In this document: positions 17,163-24,520 of the stretch, piece by piece | Layout of the letters: each line of letters begins with the position of its first letter | Numbering within the stretch: the first letter of the stretch is position 1 | Source: Planctomycetaceae bacterium | Lineage (GTDB): Bacteria; Planctomycetota; Planctomycetia; Planctomycetales; Planctomycetaceae | Direction: 5' to 3' | Assembly (NCBI GenBank): GCA_021732975.1 | Contig: JAKFWC010000024.1 | Location: 405,399-469,398 of the forward strand | DNA: 64,000 nucleotides | Translations under genes and position numbers: made by a program | The notes under the pieces: generated by a model | What the model was told of the DNA's origin: nothing | The model's database searches: none | Seen by the model: only the letters and a program-made list of their open reading frames with translations

Positions 17163-17462
17163 CTACCGATGCGGCGGTGAACCCGGCTGCATTCTTGCCG
17201 CAATCGCCCATGCGATTCCCAGAATGAGAGTGATCAGAATCGGGCTATAGTTCACGAGAAGATCTGCCAATAAGATGCGCTGCATTTCGATTTCCGTCAC
17301 TTCCATTCCGAAATCGCTTGGGTCTGCTTCGTCCACAAAGACCGATTGAGACGGTGCCGATTCGCGTTTCAGATGTAGCATCTGGGTTGTGCTCCAGACG
17401 TACAACACGCCCAGCCCAATCACCAAGAGCGCGATTGCGAACGCTACCCCATAACGGAGCAT
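17163..17462 (-). CDS. Small two-helix membrane protein, unknown function
   Basis: 99 residues. An N-terminal hydrophobic segment (YGVAFAIALLVIGLGVLYVW) and a C-terminal one (ILITLILGIAWAIAARM) flank an acidic soluble loop. No family is recognised. It starts 17 bp after the stop of the large TPR membrane protein on the same strand, so the two are almost certainly cotranscribed, and it precedes glnE by 60 bp. Confidence 0.75.
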   Translation of the reverse strand: MLRYGVAFAIALLVIGLGVLYVWSTTQMLHLKRESAPSQSVFVDEADPSDFGMEVTEIEMQRILLADLLVNYSPILITLILGIAWAIAARMQPGSPPHR

Positions 17463-17479
17463 GATTGGCTTCCCAAGAT

Positions 17480-20400
17480 TCAGGACTCTGGCGCGAACAA
17501 ATCTGCGGGCTGCGGGATCCAGTCTGCGGGGGGTTCGGGATCGATTAATTCATCGGTCAGACAGAAGAGATAGACCCGCAGCAACGGCCGCATGGGGGAA
17601 TCTGGCGCTCGTTGGATTGCCGCGCGGATGGCCGAAATGGCAGCCGGAGTGTTGCCCCGTTCCATTTCACAGAACGCGGTCGGCAGAAGGGCTTCCAATC
17701 CTTCGTACGGAATGCGTTGCAAGGCATGCTGTGTGGCGGTGAGGTGCGCCACAGGATACTGAAAGTCGCCCAGAAACACGGTGCTGGCCTGCGCGAGGGG
17801 TGTCGTCTCCAGCAACGATTCCAATCCCAGGCGGTCCATGTCGTGCGCGACGCGCTGCCAGGCTTTTACCGCCTCGTTGTAATCCCCACGACTCAATGCC
17901 GCGTAGCCCACACCATTGCGCCAGGTCCAGGTGGGAAACTGACCGGAGACGGCTTCTAATCGCGAGCTGGATTCATCGAGCGCGTCCCCTTCGCCCAATT
18001 CCGCCAACCACAGCGTGAGAAGCTGCCGGGCCACGGGATTCCGCTCCAGTTCGACAGCATCCTCCTGCAACATATCGACGGCCATTTGCAACGCGCCGCT
18101 CTGGTATGCGAAGGCGGCCACGGAAACGCGATCGGGCTCTTGTTCGCGCCGCCGGTTGACTTCCTTGGCAATCTTTTCGACAGCCCCTTCCAGACGCAGT
18201 TCCAGATCGAACAACGCCTCGCGATTCAACCTGACCTCATCGGTTGCGTCCGGAGGCAATTGCGTCACTTTCAAGACCTGCTTCAACGCTGCCAGAGCCA
18301 CATCGACTTGTCCCGCTTGTTGGTAAACGTCGACGAGAAATCCATACGCCTCCGGTGCATCGGGGCGCAATCGGACGGCTTGTTGCAAGGCCGCGATCGC
18401 TTCGTAGTAGCGCAACGAACGCGTCCATGGCACGCCGTTTCCCGACAAGATCATCGCTTCCAACTGCGATAACGCGAGATACGCCTCTCCCAGCGCGACA
18501 TACGGTTCCGGCTGCAACGCATCTTCACGAATGCCGGCGCGGGCCGACCGAATCGCCAGATGAAAGCATCCGACCTGGAACGGCAGGGGGGCATTCCGGG
18601 CAAAACGCCCCAGCCGCAGAAAATGCTGCGCGAGCGCCGTCGATGGCGTCCGTTGTTCCCGCGGCAACGACACCAGTTGTTGCGTCCAGGCGGGCAACGT
18701 GGGGCGAAGCACGGGATCGTCGAGCGCTGGCGATTCCGGCCGAAACGCGGCCTGTACTGCGTTGAAGGCGTGATCGTTGGCGAATTGCAACGCCACAGGA
18801 TCGCGCGGTTTCACCCACTGAAAGACGGCCGCCGTCGGCAGCAACGCCGACAGAGAAACGTCCGTCGTCGAGAGCATCGTCGGCAGACTCGAATAATCGC
18901 GCGGTACCAGCAAACGCACGATCACATGCGACAACTCGTACTTCTCAATCGCTTCCCGTCGCAACTGCGGCTGGACGATGGCGTCTTCGCGAATCACGGC
19001 CGGGAGGAAGCCGCGGCGCATCTGTTCGTACCACGCGAGCAAGTTCGCATCGCCTTCGCCGGTGAACAGCGTAACGCGCCGATCGACGAGCGATTTCCGC
19101 CCGGCAGCGATCAGGAAATCGCCTTGGCGAACCGTGGTATGAAAACCGCGATCGTCCCGCGTGTGTATTCCCAACTCGCGATACGTCTGCAATTCGACAG
19201 CGAGCGCCCGCGACAACCCCACACCCGTGCGACGCCCGTCGGGACCATCAATGCGACCACTGACGATGGTCCACGCCAGTCCAAAGAAGGCGAACAACGT
19301 GACAGCACGGCCGCCACGCGAAAAGAAAATCTCCGCGGGAGCAACGGCATAAATCTGCCCGAACCGTTCGCGATACCATTCCTGTGCATGAATGCTGGCA
19401 AGGACCGCATTGATGAGGCTGGCGATGGAGAGATCGTGCAGCGCGGCAGCCCCCAAGGCATTCGCCCCCAGATACAGAAACAGATGCGACCACGAAACCC
19501 GCTTGCGATTGAGCAGCAGGCACAAGCCCGCAACGGCCATCAAGACCAGTCCGGCGACAAGGCGATGATTCCACTGTTCCCACACTAACGGCGACCACAG
19601 CGGATACCACACCAGATCGACTACCACGGGCCGCGGGTAGAGTTGCCGAAACGCGGGCAATTCCACGGCGTACTGCGTCCAGACGGCTCCCCATGTTCGC
19701 CAGGTGAATGGATGCAGCAACATCACCAACACGGAAATTAATCCCGGTGCCAATAATGTGCGTGCAGGAATGGATGCTCCTGCGGGAACTTCAATGCTCG
19801 GTCGATGAAACATTGCGCCTAGCAGATACGCGATGACCATCGCACCACCGATCCAGGCTTGCGACGACATCTGCGCCCACAACCACAGCAGGGGGACGAG
19901 ACACCACAGACTGCCAAACCGCCCGGTGTTCTCACTGCGAATCAAGATCGACAACACGGCGGCGACACCCAGCAGGGTGATCGCCGCGGGAGCAAAATCG
20001 AAGCGATCATAAGCCACCAGCAGCGCGAGGGCCCCGCACACGGCGGTCCACCACGTACGGATCTCCGGGCGATGCGCGTGGACAATCAGGGCAAATGTGA
20101 TCGCCGCCAGGAGCCCGGCACACAACGACAACCCGATGCCCCCCCCGACGGAATTGACCCCCGCGGCGAGCAGGTCGAACAACCAACTCAGGTTGACCCA
20201 CGTCCGATCCGCCGTGATGAGCGAGAACGGATCGAAGCCGGTCGGAAAGAAGCCGTTTACGGCGAGCCATTCTCCCGTCCGCACATGGACGAGTGGCAGG
20301 GCATCGTTGAGTTGCGCGCATCCCAGCAACACCGCGAGCGCCACCACGACCCAGCGGAGCACGAAGTCGCCGCGGATCGCTTCATCTTCGAGAATTTCCG

Positions 20401-20515
20401 GAGACAGCGGCTCCTCTTCCGGCAGCCCTTCGTCGGGGGGGACGGACAGGGAGACCTCGGGTGGCAGGTTCGGCGGAACGTCTTCGGGAGACGGGGCAGG
20501 GACAGGCTGATCCAC
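17480..20515 (-). CDS. Polytopic membrane protein with C-terminal TPR repeats
   Basis: 1011 residues. A proline- and glutamate-rich N-terminal tail (about 1-45) precedes roughly ten transmembrane segments (from FVLRWVVVALAVLLGCAQLN to VTLFAFFGLAWTIVSG, about residues 50-430). After this comes a soluble domain with tetratricopeptide-like helices (AIRSARAGIREDALQPEPYV, GEAYLALSQLEAM, PEAYGFLVDVYQQAGQVDVA). The layout resembles membrane glycosyltransferase/O-antigen-ligase-like proteins with TPR tails, but no catalytic motif is identifiable. The function is unknown. Confidence 0.82.
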   Translation of the reverse strand: MDQPVPAPSPEDVPPNLPPEVSLSVPPDEGLPEEEPLSPEILEDEAIRGDFVLRWVVVALAVLLGCAQLNDALPLVHVRTGEWLAVNGFFPTGFDPFSLITADRTWVNLSWLFDLLAAGVNSVGGGIGLSLCAGLLAAITFALIVHAHRPEIRTWWTAVCGALALLVAYDRFDFAPAAITLLGVAAVLSILIRSENTGRFGSLWCLVPLLWLWAQMSSQAWIGGAMVIAYLLGAMFHRPSIEVPAGASIPARTLLAPGLISVLVMLLHPFTWRTWGAVWTQYAVELPAFRQLYPRPVVVDLVWYPLWSPLVWEQWNHRLVAGLVLMAVAGLCLLLNRKRVSWSHLFLYLGANALGAAALHDLSIASLINAVLASIHAQEWYRERFGQIYAVAPAEIFFSRGGRAVTLFAFFGLAWTIVSGRIDGPDGRRTGVGLSRALAVELQTYRELGIHTRDDRGFHTTVRQGDFLIAAGRKSLVDRRVTLFTGEGDANLLAWYEQMRRGFLPAVIREDAIVQPQLRREAIEKYELSHVIVRLLVPRDYSSLPTMLSTTDVSLSALLPTAAVFQWVKPRDPVALQFANDHAFNAVQAAFRPESPALDDPVLRPTLPAWTQQLVSLPREQRTPSTALAQHFLRLGRFARNAPLPFQVGCFHLAIRSARAGIREDALQPEPYVALGEAYLALSQLEAMILSGNGVPWTRSLRYYEAIAALQQAVRLRPDAPEAYGFLVDVYQQAGQVDVALAALKQVLKVTQLPPDATDEVRLNREALFDLELRLEGAVEKIAKEVNRRREQEPDRVSVAAFAYQSGALQMAVDMLQEDAVELERNPVARQLLTLWLAELGEGDALDESSSRLEAVSGQFPTWTWRNGVGYAALSRGDYNEAVKAWQRVAHDMDRLGLESLLETTPLAQASTVFLGDFQYPVAHLTATQHALQRIPYEGLEALLPTAFCEMERGNTPAAISAIRAAIQRAPDSPMRPLLRVYLFCLTDELIDPEPPADWIPQPADLFAPES

Positions 20516-20660
20516 GGGACGGCTTTACTGAAGAATATCGAAGAGATCGTGCCCTCGCACGTTCCTCCGATGCTAGAGACCCACCCGCGCCGGGGTCAAG
20601 GAAGCCAGCCTCGATCGAGTTATTTCCTGAGGTCATCGATGCGACTGTGACAAATGGAGA

Positions 20661-20788
20661 GATTGGTAATTGGAAATTAGGACAATGAAAATTGCGAATT
20701 GATGAAGACGCAAAGGCGGCGTGGCCAAAGCCGCGGTTCCGCCTCTTTCAATTTGCAATTTTCATTTGTCATTTCCGAATTGCCAATC
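20661..20788. repeat. Intergenic inverted repeat, AT-rich arms
   Basis: Arms at 20661-20700 (gattggtaattggaaattag...) and about 20750-20788 (...ccgaattgccaatc) are imperfect inverted copies. The loop holds a GC-rich stretch. The spacer 20516-20816 has no supported gene. Confidence 0.7.
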
Positions 20789-20816
20789 ACCTTTGCACTG
20801 CTGAATTCACTCTTTT

Positions 20817-22223
20817 TCACTTCGCCTTAATCGTGAGTTCCGTGGTTTTGCCTCCGATCAGGTTGACCGTCTCCGGCGGGGTTTGCTGTCCCTCGCGGCC
20901 GGGATTGGGGCGGCTGGTAATGATGTACTTGCCTGGAGGAACATTGTCGAACGTATATTGATTTTCGGCGTCGAGATTCGCGCTGCCGCCCCATGAGCCG
21001 ATGACCTCACCCCCCTCGGGTTTGATTTCGACGATATACCCTTCCGGGCGCTTTGTCGCCGAGAAATCGACGCGAACCTGCAACTTCGCGGAGAGCTGCA
21101 TTTCGAGTTTGAGATCGCTCGCCGGGGTTTTAATTTTCGGCCCCAAACCGGGGCGGACATACCCGATTTTGTGGATCCAGACCGAGGCGGTGCCCAGCGG
21201 AACAGCTTCGACACGGAAGCGACCGTCCGCGTCGGTCTTCACTTCGGGATCATTGCCGGTGTCATAACGCCCCCCGTTGGTCGCATCGAGATCGCCAATC
21301 CGGACAGACACCTCCGCCAGCGGTTTGCCCTGGTGATCCACCACGCGGCCCGAGACCGGTCCCGGCTTTGCCAGACCGGAATGGTGTTCTGACCATCGCG
21401 GCTTATCGTCATATTGTCCGTACGCAATGACCCGTGGCACGTAGCCATCCGCACGCAAGACGAGTCGCCCACGCCCCGAGGGGACAACTTTCAACACCCA
21501 ATGCCCCTCGGCGTCGGTCATGGTTTCCGCCATCTTCGGATGCACGGCCCCGCCTTGCTTCCGCGGATCGATCCCTTCGAGAGTCACCTTGGCCATCATC
21601 GGTTTCTTTGTCGCCAGATCGATGACCTTGCCTTCCATTACGTTTCCATCGGTCATTTTGAAGCCATGCGCTTCGAGGCGTTCGTCGATGACTTCGATGC
21701 CTTTCGGCACGATCACGTCGGCCCAGCGGACGAAACCGCCGGTGTAGACATCGATCTGGGCGAGCACCGGTTCTCCTTCCACGGCGCGGAAACCGGCGGG
21801 CAATTCGCGCTGGAATTTGAGGCGGTCAGACTGCCAGACCATCAACTTCCAGTCGATGAGCGCCTGGGCCTGCTTGTCTTTGTCGCCGTTGGGATTGAGC
21901 CAGAAGCTGTGACCGAAACCGTCGTGCAGGACGACCCGCTTTTGGGGAGCATCGATCTTGCTGAAATCATCGAGCACCAGACTGAGCGCGGCCGCGTCCC
22001 CTTTACACTCCGCGTGCCACTGTCCGCCCCCGAACGGCGGGCCTTCCCACCACGCCACCCGCGTTTCCGAATTGAATGCCGCCGCGGCCCCCTTCGGCCA
22101 ACCGGGATCACGAATGGGTTCGTTTCCCTCGCCACCGGTGATGAGCGCCCAAGCCGATTGATGGAACGCCAGCGTCAACGCAACAGTGAGCGTGGCGATC
22201 TTTCCGGTGCAGGAAACACGCAT
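20817..22223 (-). CDS. Exported carboxypeptidase-regulatory-like (CarboxypepD_reg) protein
   Basis: 468 residues with a signal peptide (residues about 1-26, ending SAWA). Residues about 290-360 carry a transthyretin-like carboxypeptidase regulatory repeat (VSGRVVDHQGKPLAEVSVRI, TDADGRFRVEAVPLGTASVW); a second one is suggested at about 200-260 (VIDLATKKPMMAKVTLEG, DAEGHWVLKVVPSGRGRLVL). Such beta-sandwich repeats sit in large secreted planctomycete proteins of unknown role. The C-terminal segment NLDAENQYTFDNVPPGKYII is another partial repeat. No catalytic site. Confidence 0.85.
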   Translation of the reverse strand: MRVSCTGKIATLTVALTLAFHQSAWALITGGEGNEPIRDPGWPKGAAAAFNSETRVAWWEGPPFGGGQWHAECKGDAAALSLVLDDFSKIDAPQKRVVLHDGFGHSFWLNPNGDKDKQAQALIDWKLMVWQSDRLKFQRELPAGFRAVEGEPVLAQIDVYTGGFVRWADVIVPKGIEVIDERLEAHGFKMTDGNVMEGKVIDLATKKPMMAKVTLEGIDPRKQGGAVHPKMAETMTDAEGHWVLKVVPSGRGRLVLRADGYVPRVIAYGQYDDKPRWSEHHSGLAKPGPVSGRVVDHQGKPLAEVSVRIGDLDATNGGRYDTGNDPEVKTDADGRFRVEAVPLGTASVWIHKIGYVRPGLGPKIKTPASDLKLEMQLSAKLQVRVDFSATKRPEGYIVEIKPEGGEVIGSWGGSANLDAENQYTFDNVPPGKYIITSRPNPGREGQQTPPETVNLIGGKTTELTIKAK

Positions 22224-22255
22224 GATTCAGATTCCCGAAGACAGGGCGTGATGGG

Positions 22256-22278
22256 AGCCGGACGTGGTCCGTCCGGCT
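22256..22278. repeat. Hairpin upstream of the carboxypeptidase-regulatory-like gene
   Basis: AGCCGGAC (22256-22263) pairs with GTCCGGCT (22271-22278), loop of 7. It lies within the probable 5' leader of the minus-strand gene that starts at 22223. Confidence 0.5.
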
Positions 22279-22387
22279 GATTAAACATCAGACGCACTGT
22301 CTTTGGGAAGAGTTCCCGGAAAAATCGGGGATTCGCCGAGGTTGCCTCGGCCGTCATGCGGGGATGCGAGCTTTGAACGGCGAATCG

Positions 22388-22421
22388 AAAAGACGGGACA
22401 GGCAAAACTGCCCGCCCCGTC
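22388..22421 (-). terminator. Terminator-like hairpin after the DUF1559 gene
   Basis: On the minus strand GACGGGGCGGGCAG and CTGTCCCGTC can form a bulged stem around a TTTTGC-type loop, followed by TTTT. It lies about 20 bp downstream of the DUF1559 stop codon at 22439. Confidence 0.6.
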
Positions 22422-22438
22422 GTTCGAAAAGGGATACT

Positions 22439-23455
22439 TTAGAACTCACCGACCGGATTGCCGTCGGCGATGTAACCGAGGCGGGTGCGGGTCGTGGCGT
22501 CGATGTTCTCGCTGATGAAGCGGACGGTGCCATCGCCTAACAGGGCATGCATGCCGCCGGTGTGCGTGCTTCCCGGTGTACCCCATTCCCCCAACGTTCC
22601 GGCAGGATTCTTCACACTCCAGGGAGTGCCCGGACCCCAACCGCAGCAGTCCCAGTCGTTGATCTTGCGTTGCCCGTTCAGTGTGGCAAAGTCAATTCCA
22701 TTGCCGACGTGCTGCGCACAGGCCCACGACCCTGTGATCCCATCGTAGACATTGAGCGTCGTTTCGACGATGGCGACCGTATTGCTGCTGCCGTCGGAGA
22801 GGTCGCGCATGTTCGTATTCGAGTCCGCGCCGAACATGCGACGGACCGTTTGTCCTTCATTGTTCCACATGGTACCCGGTTGTCCATTGGCGCTGAACCC
22901 GTACGTGGACTTGTAAGCGGGCACGCCAGTTTCGCAGCCATAATTACCATCGAAACCGGGGAACGTCTGCCTGCCGCCGTCTGAGGGGCACAGGAGAGCG
23001 ACAAGTTTAACACCGCTGGCGGCGCCATTGGCCGTCGTTGGTCCGCCCCCGGCGAGGGGCTTACTGCCACCATTGGCCCAACGCCCCATGGCCCGTGTGT
23101 GATCGAGCGTGTTGTACAACGGCGCCTGATCGAACATCGGCAGCAGCAGCACCCAGCCGGTCTGGTTCCGGTACGATTGGTAGATCGTCGGGTTGTTGTT
23201 AGCGGTCACAGCCGCCCCACCCACGGCATAGGGGAACATGTTGTGCGTATCATGATAGTTATGCAGCGAAAGACCAATCTGCTTCAGATTGTTCTTGCAC
23301 TGCGTGCGTCGCGCTGCTTCACGGGCCTGTTGCACCGCCGGTAGCAACAGGGCGATCAAGATCGCAATGATGGCAATCACCACCAGCAGTTCAATCAGCG
23401 TGAACGCTCTGATTCCCGCGGTGGATTTTCCTGTGACAGGACATCGAGACTTCAT
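22439..23455 (-). CDS. DUF1559 protein with type IV pilin-like N-terminus
   Basis: 338 residues. The prepilin-like segment [20 protein letters not shown], immediately after a basic leader (residues 1-18), indicates prepilin peptidase processing and inner-membrane anchoring. It continues with the DUF1559 start [20 protein letters not shown] and the C-terminal H-X9-DG signature region [19 protein letters not shown]. The family is hugely expanded in planctomycetes and resembles type II pseudopilins; the assembly is unknown. Good ribosome-binding site (AGAGGAT) before ATG 23455. It lies downstream of the lipoprotein gene on the same strand. Confidence 0.94.
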   Translation of the reverse strand: MKSRCPVTGKSTAGIRAFTLIELLVVIAIIAILIALLLPAVQQAREAARRTQCKNNLKQIGLSLHNYHDTHNMFPYAVGGAAVTANNNPTIYQSYRNQTGWVLLLPMFDQAPLYNTLDHTRAMGRWANGGSKPLAGGGPTTANGAASGVKLVALLCPSDGGRQTFPGFDGNYGCETGVPAYKSTYGFSANGQPGTMWNNEGQTVRRMFGADSNTNMRDLSDGSSNTVAIVETTLNVYDGITGSWACAQHVGNGIDFATLNGQRKINDWDCCGWGPGTPWSVKNPAGTLGEWGTPGSTHTGGMHALLGDGTVRFISENIDATTRTRLGYIADGNPVGEF

Positions 23456-23489
23456 ACCAATCCTCTAACGAATAACGACAGCAGAGCCA

Positions 23490-23510
23490 CTCGAAGAAAC
23501 ATTCTTCGAG
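23490..23510. repeat. Perfect hairpin in the DUF1559 leader
   Basis: CTCGAAGAA (23490-23498) and TTCTTCGAG (23502-23510) form a 9-bp stem with a 3-base loop, about 40 bp upstream of the DUF1559 start. Confidence 0.6.
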
Positions 23511-23546
23511 ATAAGAGCAAGGAATGAATTCCCATCGACGATCGGC

Positions 23547-24029
23547 TTATTTTTTGGCCGAAGCGATGGAGAACTGAATGTCGGTTTTGCCCGATTCGGG
23601 AATGTCGACCCGCCGCGTCACCGCAATCCGCTGGTCGGGTTCGGGATTGCTCCACTGCGGCGCAATGACCTCCTTCGCCTGCACGAGCGCCGGCGAGTCG
23701 TTCGCGCCGAGCGGGGTTCCATCCTGCTTCACCAGCTTGGAAAACGTGATTTGATAGGAGCCGGGCGTGACGCCTTCCTTGTTGGACCAGTGCGTCACGG
23801 TGAAACTGCCGTCCTCTTTGGTTACGGCCCAGGCATCACCGACGGTTTTCGTCTCGTTGATGGGCGTGAACCGAATGCGGACCGCTTCGGCCGGCTTTCC
23901 ATCGAGCTTGATCACACCCGAGGCATTCACCAGCTTTTCGACGGGAGCCTTCACCCCACCGCAACCGGAGACCAGCGACACCAACATCAGTGAGGCAATG
24001 CCGCCCACGAACCGAAATGCGAAACTCAC
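23547..24029 (-). CDS. Lipoprotein with carboxypeptidase-regulatory/transthyretin-like domain
   Basis: 160 residues from a GTG at 24029, chosen because AAAGGG lies 9 bases upstream and because it places a hydrophobic leader before the lipobox LVSGC. A longer in-frame ORF begins at 24143, but its first 38 residues are unlike a leader. The mature part is a small transthyretin-like beta-sandwich (VIKLDGKPAEAVRIRFTPIN, EDGSFTVTHW, VTPGSYQITFSK). Planctomycetes often encode such a lipoprotein next to DUF1559, and here DUF1559 follows 91 bp downstream. Confidence 0.82.
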   Translation of the reverse strand: MSFAFRFVGGIASLMLVSLVSGCGGVKAPVEKLVNASGVIKLDGKPAEAVRIRFTPINETKTVGDAWAVTKEDGSFTVTHWSNKEGVTPGSYQITFSKLVKQDGTPLGANDSPALVQAKEVIAPQWSNPEPDQRIAVTRRVDIPESGKTDIQFSIASAKK

Positions 24030-24520
24030 GACGCGCAACCCTTTCCGCACAAACCAATGATTAGAAGCAATCAAGAGCCAACGAACGAAGTCATGCCCGC
24101 GATGCGACGCATCGAAATGCGCGAGTCGAGCCCGTGTCACCAATGCACTCGTCCATGGAGCCGTAAGCAGTGTGATTTCTGCTCATGAATGGACTCCGGA
24201 CAAATCTCCATTGCAGATTGTGTACCGATGGGAATGAAATCGGAGTTTCAAATCCCAAACGGGCCGCGAGGCTTCCACTTCTGTTGCGGGCCTTTATCAA
24301 GTCCGAACGTCGATTCGCGATCAGCGCTCTCTATCCACTGCGAATCTGCCTTGGTTCTTCGCACGGAAGTGCAGAATGCGCGCAGCACAAGAATCGTGCA
24401 GCATGCCTATTTTGATGACACATGCGGTGGGTTTGAACAGGCGCATCACCCATCATGCGCGGGATGGCATGGCGATGACCGCCGCTGGGTTCAACGCCTG
24501 CGCCGAGTCTCAACCGAGGG
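24030..24520. other. Intergenic region without a supported gene
   Basis: ORFs here run through both neighbours' edges and have no family-like sequence. A 15-base palindrome CGATGCGACGCATCG lies at 24100-24114, in the likely promoter zone of the lipoprotein gene. Confidence 0.5.
24100..24114. promoter_or_regulatory. Candidate operator palindrome
   Basis: CGATGCG-A-CGCATCG is a perfect 7+1+7 dyad, 71 bp upstream of the lipoprotein start. No regulator family can be named from it. Confidence 0.3.
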
